A DNA stretch of 64,000 nt. Source: JAZDLX01 sp964538455. Its GTDB lineage: Bacteria > Electryoneota > Electryoneia > Electryoneales > Electryoneaceae. The notes under the pieces were generated by a model. It did no database searches, had not been told where the DNA came from, and saw only the letters and a program-made list of their open reading frames with translations. Numbering within the stretch: the stretch's first letter is position 1; the number at the start of each line of letters is the position of its first letter. Below, piece by piece: positions 34,727 to 43,881 of this stretch. The position numbers were made by a program, and so were the translations under genes. The stretch lies in NCBI GenBank assembly GCA_964538455.1, contig CAZIDZ010000003.1:1-64000 (forward strand), written 5' to 3'.

Positions 34727-35380
34727 GTGATACGCATCTACCGGTTTTTCCGAGTATTCCTGGCGTTGGGTCTGATTGCCCTATGGAGTTCGTGTTCGTC
34801 CCGGACCGAAACCCTGCGCCAACCGAGGCTGATCCCTCAGCAATCGCTCGCCGCGAGCACCCTCGCGATCAACCGCGAAGAACGCTCCAGTACGAAACAG
34901 CAATACATCCCGGTCTACCGGTTTGCCGGAGACGACTGGACGCCTAGTTGGAAACCCCGTCTGCCGGAACCGGCGCCGGCCGTGCAAGCGGACAACGGCG
35001 GCGCGGGCTCCGCTCGGCCGGACACCTCCCGGTATGGGACGTTGAAACGCACTCGCGGGTATCGCGTCCAATTGGCGAATATCACGGATGAAGCGAGGGC
35101 CAAGGCGATCGAAAAGCGGGCACACTCGCTGTTCAAGACCGTGTACATCTTCTTCCAGAGTCCAAGCTACAAGGTTCGAGCCGGGGACTACACGCACCGT
35201 GCCGACGCCGACGCCGCCGCGAATGAAGCGCGCCGCATGGGATTCCGCGGCGCCTGGGTGGTGCCGGACCAGGTCAACATCTATGTCGGCGGCCCGCCGC
35301 CACCTCAGACTTCCGCCGTGCCCAACGTAGCGGGCAGCGAGGACGAATCACCCCGGAGTGGCGAGGATTCGAACCGATGA
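34727..35380 (+). CDS. SPOR-domain lipoprotein
   Basis: A 217-residue protein with a lipoprotein signal (LALGLIALWSSC, Cys23), a proline-rich linker, and a C-terminal SPOR domain at about residues 110-185 (RGYRVQLANITDEARAKAIEKRA ... YKVRAGDYTHRADADAAANEARRMGF). SPOR domains bind denuded glycan at division sites. The start is GTG with AGAGG seven nt upstream. It overlaps the M23 peptidase gene by 4 bp (ATGA); the pair likely acts in cell-wall cleavage or remodelling. Confidence 0.85.
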   Translation: MIRIYRFFRVFLALGLIALWSSCSSRTETLRQPRLIPQQSLAASTLAINREERSSTKQQYIPVYRFAGDDWTPSWKPRLPEPAPAVQADNGGAGSARPDTSRYGTLKRTRGYRVQLANITDEARAKAIEKRAHSLFKTVYIFFQSPSYKVRAGDYTHRADADAAANEARRMGFRGAWVVPDQVNIYVGGPPPPQTSAVPNVAGSEDESPRSGEDSNR

Positions 35381-36822
35381 TGTCGGACGATCAACCGGCA
35401 TCTACCGAAGAACAGGTGGGCGCGGAGGAAGAGGCGCGTAACGCCGTTCGTCTTCGCCGGGTCAATCTATTGCTCGGGGTGTTGCTGGCAACGATTGCCG
35501 TATCGGTGGGCATGCTCTGGGGGCGGGTGCGGATGGAGTCGTCCGCGCTGCACCACAATCCGGATCGTACCGCGGGCGCAGTGGCAGCCCACAGCCCGGA
35601 CACCCTCTCGACCACCACCTTCAAGGACCGTTTGCGCTGGGGAGACAACCTGGCGTCAGCCCTGTCCAGGAATGCCACCGATCCGGCGGAGCTTGAAACC
35701 ATCCTTCCGATTCTCAGCCACTTGACGGATTTGCGCCGCGTCCCCGTCGGCACCCGGATGACCATCGAGCGCGATGAGCTGGGACTGCGCTCCCTGGTGC
35801 TCCGCGTACCCAAGCAGCTCCAGCGCGTACGGCTCGATCGGACCGGACGGTTGTTGTATGTCGCGCGGGTGGATACCATTCCGGTGGACACTCTGCTCGT
35901 CCGCTTTGAAGGTGTGGTCAACGACAACTTCTACAATTCTTTCCTGAGGTCCGGGGGTACTCCCGAACTCGCAGTGAAATTCATCGAGGTCTTCCAGTTC
36001 GTCTACTATTTCTCCTCGGAAACCCGGCCCGGTGACCGCTTCAGCATGATCGCCGAAGAGTTGTGGCAGGAGGGGAAGAGGATCGGCTACGATGAGGTGC
36101 TCGCCGCGAGCTACGTCAACAGGGGAGACACGCTGACGGCGGTGTGGTTGCCGATGGAAGGCAGCGAATTCGGGGGCGAACACTTCGATGGGAAAGGGCG
36201 GTCGCTCCGCAGGGCGCTGCTGAGAGTCCCCTTCAGCGCGGCGCGAGTCACTAGCACCTACGGTGTCCGCCGCGATCCGATTACAAGCAAACTGCGCTTC
36301 CACCACGGGGTGGACCTGGCAGCAAAAATGGGAATGCCGGTGATCGCCTCGGGTAGCGGGACGGTGACCCATGTCGGCCGCAACGATCCCGGATACGGGA
36401 ATTGGATTCACATCCGTCACGATCACACCGGCTTCGAGACGCGGTACGGTCATTTGAGCAGATTCGCGAGGGGAATCCGGAAAGGAGTCCATGTCCGGCA
36501 GGGGCAGGTGATCGGGTACGTGGGAATGACCGGCCATGCCACCGGACCCCACCTGCATTACGAGGTGTTTCGGGATGGACGGCGGCTCAATCCCCTGAAA
36601 ATGAGGGCGTCACCGATTCGACAGCTCAAGGGCGAACAGTTCGCGAGTTTCCTGAGGGAGTATTACAGGCCGTGGAAACTGCGCCTCGCCAACCGGGGGG
36701 TGCTACCGGGTCCGCAATGGTATGGACCGCAGCCCGCAAAAGTAGTGCAGGCGCTGGAGCAGGGCGCGGGCACGCAGGAGCATGAGCTCCATGCCGCTCC
36801 CCCCGGACCAAACACAAAATAG
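35377..36822 (+). CDS. M23 (LytM) murein endopeptidase with N-terminal membrane anchor
   Basis: The 481-residue protein has one membrane segment (VNLLLGVLLATIAVSVGML, ~28-46). A MepM/OapA-like middle region follows (LRWGDNLASALSRN..., YYFSSETRPGDRFSMIAEE), then a LytM zinc peptidase domain. Its metal/catalytic residues are in HHGVDLAA, RYGHLSRF and GPHLHYEVF. Such enzymes cut peptidoglycan cross-links. Its coupling with the SPOR lipoprotein suggests work at the septum or during growth. The tail is Pro/Gln-rich. Confidence 0.9.
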   Translation: MMSDDQPASTEEQVGAEEEARNAVRLRRVNLLLGVLLATIAVSVGMLWGRVRMESSALHHNPDRTAGAVAAHSPDTLSTTTFKDRLRWGDNLASALSRNATDPAELETILPILSHLTDLRRVPVGTRMTIERDELGLRSLVLRVPKQLQRVRLDRTGRLLYVARVDTIPVDTLLVRFEGVVNDNFYNSFLRSGGTPELAVKFIEVFQFVYYFSSETRPGDRFSMIAEELWQEGKRIGYDEVLAASYVNRGDTLTAVWLPMEGSEFGGEHFDGKGRSLRRALLRVPFSAARVTSTYGVRRDPITSKLRFHHGVDLAAKMGMPVIASGSGTVTHVGRNDPGYGNWIHIRHDHTGFETRYGHLSRFARGIRKGVHVRQGQVIGYVGMTGHATGPHLHYEVFRDGRRLNPLKMRASPIRQLKGEQFASFLREYYRPWKLRLANRGVLPGPQWYGPQPAKVVQALEQGAGTQEHELHAAPPGPNTK

Positions 36823-36851
36823 TAACTTCTTTATATTCATATAACTACATC

Positions 36852-36894
36852 TGGGACAGTATACTAATATTTGAAATATTAGTATACTGTCCCA
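36852..36894. repeat. Near-perfect 43-nt AT-rich palindrome
   Basis: Two 21-nt arms (TGGGACAGTATACTAATATTT and its exact reverse complement) meet around a single G. It lies between the convergent M23 peptidase and methyltransferase genes, in an 89-bp gap, and is much more AT-rich than its surroundings. No T run follows on either strand, so it is not a standard terminator, though as RNA it would fold very stably. It may be a REP-like or MITE-like element or a protein-binding site. Confidence 0.85.
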
Positions 36895-36911
36895 AGTTAT
36901 CCCGCCGAGTA

Positions 36912-37697
36912 TCATGCCTTCTGATCGGACTTCCGCGCGATTCCGATCAGGTCCTGCGAGCTGTCCTCATCGAAAGGCGCGCCGCTGAAATCCCCATACC
37001 AGGTGATCGAGCTGAATCTCGCGCCACGCAAGCTTTCTTCAACCTGGCTGCGCCGCCAGGGGGAGAGTAGCGTGGAGTGGATGTTCTGCACCCAGCTCTG
37101 CCCGACGCGCGTGAAATGGACCACGTTGAAACGGACCTTCTCCTCTTCAAAATCGTTGAATCTAAAGAAGATCTGTTCGTTCTCCGCTTCACGGAAGGTG
37201 GTCGGCAGCAGGAAGCGCTCGCGGGTTTTCAGCAGCCGGTCGTAATTGCGGTTCTGGAAGAGAAAGACGCCTCCGGGGCGGAGCAGGGAGTGTACGTCTT
37301 CGGTCAACCGCTTCAGCTGTTCGACGTTTTCGAGGTGGGGGAGTGTGTTACCCAGGGCGATGATCGCGTCGAAGGGTCCGTTCACCCTTGATGCGAACTG
37401 AGCAAAATCGGCTTCCACGAAGGCAAGCTTGTCATCCTCCACGTCGAGCTTCAACTTGGATTCGCCTTTGCCCCTGGCGAGCTCGAGCAGAACGGGCGAG
37501 GGATCGACCCCCGTCACCTCCAACCCCCAGTTTCGGAAGAGGCGGGCGTGATGACCGGTCCCGCAGCCGAGATCGAGCACCTTTGAGGCTCGGATCTCGC
37601 TGAAGAGCCGCTGGAAAAACGGCGCCTCACGTTCGAGACGGGGCTTCCAGCGAATCATCAAGTCGTATTTTTCGCCAAGCTCGTCGTAAAGGGACAT
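36912..37697 (-). CDS. Class I SAM-dependent methyltransferase
   Basis: A 261-residue methyltransferase with motif I KVLDLGCGTGHHARLF, motif II Asp in VTGVDPS, and the FDAIIALGNTLPHLE post-motif. The substrate is unknown. Start options are this ATG or a GTG at 37706, which would overlap ftsB by 4 bp; the ATG needs no overlap. It is the third gene of an eno-ftsB-methyltransferase run. Confidence 0.85.
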   Translation of the reverse strand: MSLYDELGEKYDLMIRWKPRLEREAPFFQRLFSEIRASKVLDLGCGTGHHARLFRNWGLEVTGVDPSPVLLELARGKGESKLKLDVEDDKLAFVEADFAQFASRVNGPFDAIIALGNTLPHLENVEQLKRLTEDVHSLLRPGGVFLFQNRNYDRLLKTRERFLLPTTFREAENEQIFFRFNDFEEEKVRFNVVHFTRVGQSWVQNIHSTLLSPWRRSQVEESLRGARFSSITWYGDFSGAPFDEDSSQDLIGIARKSDQKA

Positions 37698-37702
37698 GAC
37701 AC

Positions 37703-38077
37703 TCACTGTCCTTGCGATTTCTGCTCGCCACCTTCCGACGCACTGTCCGGAGTGACCTGGTAGTGAAGGCGGTACACTTCATCGCCTTCTCTGCTCATTC
37801 CCTTGCGCCGCGCCTCTTCCTCGATGACGAACGGATCCGACTTTTTCAAGCTCTCGATCTGGTGTTGCAGCTCTTCCTTCTCGGATTGCAGGCGTTGAAC
37901 CTCGTTCTGCAGACGATCTCGCTCTTCCCGGAGCTGGCGGACCTGCAGCAGTCCGCTGTCCTGACTGAAAATCAGGTAGACGCCGAGCAGCAACGCGAGG
38001 GCCACCGCAGCCCACCGCAACAGCGTGCCCGCCGTCGGTCGAAACGGCCGCTTCTCAGGGATTTGGATCTTTTTCAA
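37703..38077 (-). CDS. ftsB: FtsB/DivIC septum formation initiator
   Basis: The 124-residue bitopic protein has a short basic cytoplasmic end, one membrane helix (LLRWAAVALALLLGVYLIF, ~19-37) and a periplasmic leucine-zipper coiled coil (LREERDRLQNEVQRLQSEKE), followed by PFVIEEEARRKGM typical of the family. FtsB links FtsL and FtsQ in the divisome. It begins 3 bp after the enolase stop; an eno-ftsB pairing is also known in Proteobacteria. Confidence 0.88.
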   Translation of the reverse strand: MKKIQIPEKRPFRPTAGTLLRWAAVALALLLGVYLIFSQDSGLLQVRQLREERDRLQNEVQRLQSEKEELQHQIESLKKSDPFVIEEEARRKGMSREGDEVYRLHYQVTPDSASEGGEQKSQGQ

Positions 38078-38080
38078 TCG

Positions 38081-39355
38081 CTACAACCGTGTTCCGGCGT
38101 ACATCGCCGCTGTCCCAAGCTCCTCCTCGATGCGAAGCAGCTGGTTGTACTTGGCGATGCGATCGGTCCGGGAAAGGCTTCCGGTTTTAATCTGGCCGGT
38201 GTTCGCGCCGACTACCAGGTCGGCGATCGTCACGTCCTCCGTCTCACCGCTGCGATGGGAAACGACCGACGTGTACTTGGCCTGAGTGGCCATCGCGATC
38301 GCGTCGAGCGTCTCGGTCAAGGTGCCGATCTGGTTCACCTTGATCAGGATGCTGTTCGCCACGCCCATCTCGATGCCCTTCTTCAGAATCTCGGTGTTGG
38401 TCACGAAGATGTCGTCGCCGACGAGTTGGACTTTCGATCCGAGTTTGTCCGTGAGAGCCTTCCAGCCGTCCCAGTCGTTCTCGTCGAGACCGTCTTCGAT
38501 TGAGAAGATCGGGTACTTGTCCACCCAGGAGGCGTACAGGTCGATCAGTTTCGCGCTGTCGAGGGTCTTGCCCTCCCCGGCGAGCTCGTACTCTTTTTTG
38601 CCCTTGTCGTAGAATGCGCTGGCTGCCGAGTCGAATGCGAGTTTTACATGCTCACCCGGAGTGTACCCGGCGTTTTCGATCGCTTTGAGGATAACGCCGA
38701 ACGCCTCCTCGTTGGAGCCCAGGTTGGGGGCGAAACCGCCTTCATCGCCCACCGACGTGCTCAAGCCCTTGTCCTTGAGGACTTTCTTAAGATTGTGGAA
38801 AACCTCTGCTCCCATTCGAAGCGCCTCGCGGAATGTGGGCGCGCCGAAGGGCATGATCAGGAACTCCTGGATGTCGACGGTGTTGTCCGCATGGGTGCCG
38901 CCGTTGAGGATGTTCATCATCGGCACCGGCAGCAACTTCGCGTTGACGCCGCCAAGATAGCGGTAGAGGGGCAATTCGAGGGCGTTGGCGGCCGCGTGAG
39001 CGGCGGCGAGGCTGACGCCGAGGATCGCGTTCGCTCCGAGTTTGCCCTTGTTCGGGGTACCGTCTAACTCGATCAGCAATTTGTCAAGTTCGACCTGATC
39101 GAGTGCATCGCGGCCGAGCACGTGGTTGCTGATCACCGTGTTGACGTTTTCGACCGCCTTGGTCACACCCTTGCCTAGAAAACGGCTCTTGTCACCATCG
39201 CGAAGTTCGACGGCTTCGCGTTCACCGGTGGAGGCGCCGGAGGGTACGATCGCGCGCCCGACGACTCCGCTCTCCAGGGTTACGTCAACTTCGACCGTGG
39301 GATTGCCACGGCTGTCGAGCACCTCGCGCGCGAAAACATCGATAATCTCCGTCAT
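38081..39355 (-). CDS. eno: Enolase (phosphopyruvate hydratase)
   Basis: Enolase interconverts 2-phosphoglycerate and phosphoenolpyruvate. The 424-residue protein shows the full signature set: DSRGNPTVEVDVTL, GASTGEREAVELRDGD, GDEGGFAPNL, SIEDGLDENDWDGW, LVGDDIFVTN, ILIKVNQIGTLTET with the catalytic Lys, and SHRSGETED. AAGGAG lies 7 nt before the ATG. A GC-rich hairpin sits in its 5' leader. It heads the operon with ftsB and a methyltransferase. Confidence 0.97.
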   Translation of the reverse strand: MTEIIDVFAREVLDSRGNPTVEVDVTLESGVVGRAIVPSGASTGEREAVELRDGDKSRFLGKGVTKAVENVNTVISNHVLGRDALDQVELDKLLIELDGTPNKGKLGANAILGVSLAAAHAAANALELPLYRYLGGVNAKLLPVPMMNILNGGTHADNTVDIQEFLIMPFGAPTFREALRMGAEVFHNLKKVLKDKGLSTSVGDEGGFAPNLGSNEEAFGVILKAIENAGYTPGEHVKLAFDSAASAFYDKGKKEYELAGEGKTLDSAKLIDLYASWVDKYPIFSIEDGLDENDWDGWKALTDKLGSKVQLVGDDIFVTNTEILKKGIEMGVANSILIKVNQIGTLTETLDAIAMATQAKYTSVVSHRSGETEDVTIADLVVGANTGQIKTGSLSRTDRIAKYNQLLRIEEELGTAAMYAGTRL

Positions 39356-39377
39356 CGGAATGCTCCTTCGTAAGAGT

Positions 39378-39404
39378 CCCCCGCCGGCATCGAGCGGGCG
39401 GGGG
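39378..39404 (-). promoter_or_regulatory. GC-rich hairpin in the enolase leader
   Basis: An 8-bp perfect stem (CCCCCGCC / GGCGGGGG) with an 11-nt loop begins about 22 nt before the enolase ATG, just upstream of the AAGGAG site. It may influence translation or be the tail of a terminator for the upstream zinc-ribbon gene, although no T run follows. Low-confidence call. Confidence 0.3.
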
Positions 39405-39504
39405 TGTCAGAATAGGTTTTAAAACTCCACGGCGGCGGGGTCGCGCCGTGTTTCCTAGATCGAAGCCGGCCTACGCAGAGATGGCCATCCCCGATCGAAG
39501 GTGA

Positions 39505-39879
39505 TCAGAAGTCGTCAGCGTCCGGATCGATCAGCAGGTCGTCGTCATCGGGAGGTGCCATGCCCTGCTGGATCTCGAGAGCCCGGTCAAAGTGCTCGTC
39601 CGGAACGAGCAGCGTAGCCTGCGAACCATAATAGCCCGCCTCCAGGCTGCCGCCGCCGTACAGCGCCTCGATGAAGCAGGGGATCCCCTCTTCGTCAAGC
39701 TGTTCCTTGACCAATTTGGCGAACGCCAGGCCGGGAAGCGGATCCAGTTCGACCCAATCCTCCTCGCTGACTTCCTCGAAAGTTTCACGGGCGGAGCCTT
39801 CGACGAGCGGACCCCCGCACTCGACACACTCATCCACGTCGTCGTCATAGTCAATCGTGCAATTGGGGCAGTAACGCAT
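39505..39879 (-). CDS. Zinc-ribbon protein with DUF2007-like C-terminal domain
   Basis: The 124-residue acidic protein starts MRYCPNC and has a CxxC-x(10)-CxxC zinc ribbon (residues 4-20). The remainder, LAFAKLVKEQLDEEGIPCFIEA ... GYYGSQATLLVPDEHFDRALEI, resembles the DUF2007 putative signal-transduction fold, with an Asp-rich end. A GGAG nine nt upstream decides the start. It follows the M1 aminopeptidase gene closely on the same strand. Function unknown. Confidence 0.78.
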   Translation of the reverse strand: MRYCPNCTIDYDDDVDECVECGGPLVEGSARETFEEVSEEDWVELDPLPGLAFAKLVKEQLDEEGIPCFIEALYGGGSLEAGYYGSQATLLVPDEHFDRALEIQQGMAPPDDDDLLIDPDADDF

Positions 39880-39906
39880 GCAGTCACTCTCCAAGGTGTT
39901 GGTCGT

Positions 39907-42060
39907 TCAGCGCTCGAGCGAAACCCGCAGCGGAGACTCGGTGACTTCCCATTGGCCTTTCCCGACGTTCTGACCGTTGGAAAACGCTAGATAACTGTAC
40001 TTCCCGTAATGGGGAAGCTTGGAGACGATCGGGGTCAACGCATCCGCGGAGGACGCCCACAACGCAACGTCCACTCTCGATGGGTCATCCTTGTCGCGCT
40101 TCGTGGCAACGATCGCCAGTGCCTTTCCCGAAAGATCCGATCCGGAAGCGGTCATCGCATCCCGTGCGGCGGAGATGGCCTCCGAGTCTCCGAAGGTCAT
40201 CACCGCTCTGCCCGCGTAGGCTTCGGCGCTGTACTCGCTCTCGCTGACAATCTCTGCGTTCCCGCGTTTGAAGAAACTCTCCGCGAATTGACGGTACGCG
40301 TCCGCCAGCGGTCCCTTCGCTGGGACAACTACGACGGGCTGATCGGCGCCGTAGAAACCGGATATCGTTGGCGGCGCCTCCGACACGTCAAGAACGCGGA
40401 ACAGGTCGAAGTCCGGATCGATGTCCAGCCCCACCGGCTGCCCGTTTGCTTCGACGCGCGCATGGTACATCCTGCCGCGCACCCCACGCAAGACGCCGGT
40501 GGCAACTGAGTCCCCTTTAAAATGGATGCGGTACGGAACATCCAGGACATACGGATCGCCCGGCTGCACCTGCTTCAAATCGAATTCAATCCGCGCTCCC
40601 TGCGCCTGGCGGCGGGTCAGGATATTTTCCAACGCCAATTCGGGCGCTCCCGTCTGGTCGATCCACTGTTTTTGGAAAACACGGAAATTCTCACCCGAGG
40701 TTTCAGCGAAATACTGGAAAATGTCCGACCAGGAGACACGAGTGAACTGGCGCTCCTTGTACAGCTTTCTCAGCGCGATCCAGAAGTTGTCATGCCCGAT
40801 CTTCTGCTCGACCATGTGGAAGACCATCATCGACTTCCCGTACCCGATCGTGCGGGTGCCGGCCGTCGTACGGCTCGTGAACGCGCTGAGCGGGAAATCC
40901 TCCTCATCGCCGCGGATCACGTAGTCCGAATAATCGCGGAGGTCATCCATCCGGTACTGTTTCGCGGCCTCCGGGCTTGTCTCCATCTTCAGCCGGTAGT
41001 CCGCGCTGTACACCGTAAGTCCTTCGCACCAGTTTCCGCTTTCGTAGTCCACCAGGCAGCCATTGCCCCACCAGTTGTGGGCGATTTCATGGGGGAGACT
41101 GGTGAAGGGAATGAAGGGCAGCGCGAGCACCTGGCTGCCGAGCAAAGTATAGCTGGGCATTCCGTAGCCGGTGGGAAACCAGTTCTCTACGACGCTGAAC
41201 CGCTCGAAGGGGTACGGGCCGATCAGCCTGCTGTAGTCAATCAGATATTTGCCCGAGAGGCCGAGGTAACGGTCTACGAGCCGGGCGCTGCTTGGATAGT
41301 AATACATAGCGACTTCATAGTTTCCAGCCCGCATCGTTTTCAGTTTGTACGGACCCGCGACGAGATAGCACCCGTCGATCGGATGCGCCGAGGAGTAGCT
41401 GATCGAACTGTCTGTCTTGCCGACGATATTTCCCTCGACGAGCCCTTCCCAGCCGCCGGGCATCTTGATCGTAGTGGAAAAGACCGCCAGCGCCATCTCG
41501 CCGGGCTGTACGGGATAGTACCCGGTCCACGGCGTCAGGAAGGCCCCTTTCGGGTCGATGATCCCGGTGGTCTCGTCCGCGATCTCCCAGCGGGAGAACT
41601 CCGGCACCTCCACCATGTCGTGGATTACGCCGTGATAGCTGAGGTGAATCGTGGTCTCTTCCGAACGTCCGGACACCGGCAGCGCGTAGAGAGCGAGGTG
41701 GTCGAAGCTTGCCCCGCCTTCGGCCACTCCCGGCCAGTTGGTCAGATAGGGAGCCACCTCTTCGCCGTCCGCCAACAGCAGCAGCTCTCCCATCACACCG
41801 CCCTCGGCTGCGACATGGTCGATCGAGAGGTTGCGGTGGAGCAAAAAGAAAAACGTGTCCACCGATGCCCCCGTCCACGCAAAATCGGCGGCGCTCGTCA
41901 GAGTGTGCGCGACGGGGTCAAGACTGTGTGTGAGAGTCATTTCGTGGATTACGCCGTAGTTCGGTTTCGCCGTTCGCCCCGGGAGGAACTGAAGCAATAG
42001 AATCAGAGCGGCAACTACGATCAGTACGACCAGCACGTTGATGACAGTGCGACTTTTCAT
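39907..42060 (-). CDS. Membrane-anchored M1-family aminopeptidase
   Basis: A 717-residue protein with one N-terminal membrane anchor (VLVVLIVVAALILLLQFL) and a gluzincin metalloprotease core. Zinc ligands are in HEIAHNWWGN (around residue 322) and, 18 residues on, the Glu of WCEGLTVY; a YGKSMMVFHM stretch follows. The usual GAMEN exopeptidase motif is not evident (GMPSYTLLG sits in its place), so substrate preference may differ from classic aminopeptidase N. The C-terminal ~200 residues are beta-rich. It overlaps no gene and follows the DUF92 gene by 22 bp. Confidence 0.83.
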   Translation of the reverse strand: MKSRTVINVLVVLIVVAALILLLQFLPGRTAKPNYGVIHEMTLTHSLDPVAHTLTSAADFAWTGASVDTFFFLLHRNLSIDHVAAEGGVMGELLLLADGEEVAPYLTNWPGVAEGGASFDHLALYALPVSGRSEETTIHLSYHGVIHDMVEVPEFSRWEIADETTGIIDPKGAFLTPWTGYYPVQPGEMALAVFSTTIKMPGGWEGLVEGNIVGKTDSSISYSSAHPIDGCYLVAGPYKLKTMRAGNYEVAMYYYPSSARLVDRYLGLSGKYLIDYSRLIGPYPFERFSVVENWFPTGYGMPSYTLLGSQVLALPFIPFTSLPHEIAHNWWGNGCLVDYESGNWCEGLTVYSADYRLKMETSPEAAKQYRMDDLRDYSDYVIRGDEEDFPLSAFTSRTTAGTRTIGYGKSMMVFHMVEQKIGHDNFWIALRKLYKERQFTRVSWSDIFQYFAETSGENFRVFQKQWIDQTGAPELALENILTRRQAQGARIEFDLKQVQPGDPYVLDVPYRIHFKGDSVATGVLRGVRGRMYHARVEANGQPVGLDIDPDFDLFRVLDVSEAPPTISGFYGADQPVVVVPAKGPLADAYRQFAESFFKRGNAEIVSESEYSAEAYAGRAVMTFGDSEAISAARDAMTASGSDLSGKALAIVATKRDKDDPSRVDVALWASSADALTPIVSKLPHYGKYSYLAFSNGQNVGKGQWEVTESPLRVSLER

Positions 42061-42082
42061 CTTTGTACCCCCGCTTTATCGG

Positions 42083-42871
42083 TTAGCCCGGCCAGACGCT
42101 GCGGATCGAGAGGGCGGCCAAGGCGCCGGCTCCTGCAGCTAAAAGATTTACGACATCGTTGTTCACCCATGCGATCCCGCGCGTAGGTGACGCTTCGGAT
42201 CCTGCCTCTTTCCGTGATTCCGTCCACGTGCCGTCCGGTCGTCTCCAATGCCCTTGGATCCAGGCTCCGACGAGGCTGTCCACGATTCCGCCGAAGAAAC
42301 CAGCGTAGAGAACGGTCCACGTTTCGCACGCGCTGAAACCCGCCGCGAACCGCGAGGCCGCTGCGACGCTGCCTGCGCCCGCAAAGGAGGCGAGGCATCC
42401 CAACGCGCTGACCGCTCCCGATTCTCCGGCGCCGGTTGCCTTGAAAGTGCGCAGAGAAACCGGCGCGCCTCCCAGCGACCGTCCCCATTCGGTGGACCAG
42501 GTATCCGCCGCAGCCGCCGCGAACGACGCGGTCATCATCAGGCCCCAAAGACCGTTGTGCGAAATGATCTCGAAAAGTGCAAAGAGCGAGCCCGGCAGTC
42601 CGTTCGCCAGCACCTGCAGCAAGTTCCGCCTTCGTTCTCTGCCTCTTGTTCGGCCGGGCCAGCGTGTCCACAAGCTTGAGAGCAGCAGAAACACCAGTGC
42701 AGGCACAAGTCCGGCGGGTCCCCAGGCGGCATAGAACAGGATCGCCATGCCCGCCGCCGCGAACGTGCCGGAGAATGTCAACAGTCCGAGGAGCACGATC
42801 AGCAGGCCGCCGCCGGCGATCACGATCAGTACAAGAATCAAGTTCACGCGCCCCGGGCCTCCACGGTTCAT
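42083..42871 (-). CDS. DUF92 family integral membrane protein
   Basis: A 262-residue protein with about six hydrophobic helices and the DUF92/TMEM19 features: SFAAAAADTWSTEWGRSLGG, LGCLASFAGAGSVAA, TVLYAGFFGGIVDSLVGA and WVNNDVVNLLAAGAGALAAL. In plants a homologue acts as a phytyl-phosphate kinase; the bacterial role is not settled, and a prenyl phosphate kinase is one option. An overlapping longer frame (42057-42956) is a shadow with Arg/Gly-rich composition. Confidence 0.85.
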   Translation of the reverse strand: MNRGGPGRVNLILVLIVIAGGGLLIVLLGLLTFSGTFAAAGMAILFYAAWGPAGLVPALVFLLLSSLWTRWPGRTRGRERRRNLLQVLANGLPGSLFALFEIISHNGLWGLMMTASFAAAAADTWSTEWGRSLGGAPVSLRTFKATGAGESGAVSALGCLASFAGAGSVAAASRFAAGFSACETWTVLYAGFFGGIVDSLVGAWIQGHWRRPDGTWTESRKEAGSEASPTRGIAWVNNDVVNLLAAGAGALAALSIRSVWPG

Positions 42872-43071
42872 CCTCCGGTCCCGATGTCAAACCGGAAACG
42901 GGGATCAGCCGAACATAAACGAACAAGGCGGCCCGGTCAACGTCCGGAACGAGCATCGGACGATTCTCGACCCCCCCTGCGCGAGGGGCGAATCGGGTGG
43001 ATCAAGCCTTCTATTTTCCTGTACCTTGGCTGCCCGGGGAGATCGTTGAAGGATCGCTGGAGGGAGCAGGG

Positions 43072-43875
43072 ATGAGTGCTCGGATTGCGAGGCCGCCCTG
43101 GCCGATGTCCAGGGGAAACCTCGCCAGGCTGGAAAACAAGAAATACCGTCAGCGCTGGGGACTCTATATCCTGGAGGGAACCGCCGCGATCCGCGATGCG
43201 CTCGAAGCCGGTGCTCCCTTTCATGGCATCCTCGTGGACGACCGTCTTCAGGACCACCCGGAAGAACGTGAGTTGATTCCTGTGTTGCACCAATCCGGCG
43301 TCGCCGTGCAGCAGGTGCCCGCATCCCAGTTGAAGCGCATCAGCGGACTGGTGACGCCTCCCCCGATGGTGGGGGTGTTCGTCGAAGAGCCGCCGCTCGA
43401 ACCGCAGATTCCTTCGCGCGATCCGCTGATCCTTGCCCTCGACAGGGTGCAGGACCCCGGCAACGCCGGGACGCTGATGCGTACGGCGGCATTCTACGGA
43501 GTGCGGGAGCTCTGGTTCGGAAAAGGCACCGTGGAGCGGTACAATCCCAAGGTGCTGCGAGCGGCGATGTCGGCCCATTTTCAGCTCAGGATAGCAGTCA
43601 ACGTGGATCTCGAGGATGCGATCAGGCGTTCAAAGAAAGAAGGATGCCGTGTGTTCGCCGCAGACGCGGAGGGGGAGGATCGATTGGCGGCACTGGATGA
43701 GTCCCATCCTGCGATTCTGCTGCTCGGGAATGAACCGAACGGAGTTGACCCGGCTTTGTTGCAGCTGGCGGACGCACGCCTTGCTATCGCGAGACGGGGT
43801 CGGATAGATTCTTTGAACGTTGCGATGGCGGGCGCGATCCTTCTGGATCGACTGCTCACCGGAAGAAACTCGTGA
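43072..43875 (+). CDS. SpoU/TrmH-family RNA 2'-O-methyltransferase
   Basis: A 267-residue SPOUT enzyme with an N-terminal substrate-binding domain (NKKYRQRWGLYILEG, about 19-90). The trefoil-knot domain has motif 1 ALDRVQDPGNAGTLMRTAAFYG, motif 2 LLLGNEPNGVDPALL and motif 3 RIDSLNVAMAGAILLDRL. It probably methylates ribose in rRNA or tRNA; the target cannot be told. GGAGGGAGCAGGG abuts the chosen ATG; a frame from 42997 is rejected. The CPBP protease gene follows after 6 bp. Confidence 0.92.
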   Translation: MSARIARPPWPMSRGNLARLENKKYRQRWGLYILEGTAAIRDALEAGAPFHGILVDDRLQDHPEERELIPVLHQSGVAVQQVPASQLKRISGLVTPPPMVGVFVEEPPLEPQIPSRDPLILALDRVQDPGNAGTLMRTAAFYGVRELWFGKGTVERYNPKVLRAAMSAHFQLRIAVNVDLEDAIRRSKKEGCRVFAADAEGEDRLAALDESHPAILLLGNEPNGVDPALLQLADARLAIARRGRIDSLNVAMAGAILLDRLLTGRNS

Positions 43876-43881
43876 GGTGTC

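Noticed and set aside
36852..36894. Calling the long palindrome an intrinsic terminator
   Set aside because: It is AT-rich in the stem and no T run follows on either strand.
40522..42000. 492-codon frame on the + strand
   Set aside because: Antisense to the M1 aminopeptidase; no motifs or ribosome site.
42057..42956. 299-codon frame on the - strand overlapping the DUF92 gene
   Set aside because: Arg/Gly/His-rich composition typical of an out-of-frame shadow; the overlapping 42083-42871 frame has clear membrane helices and family motifs.
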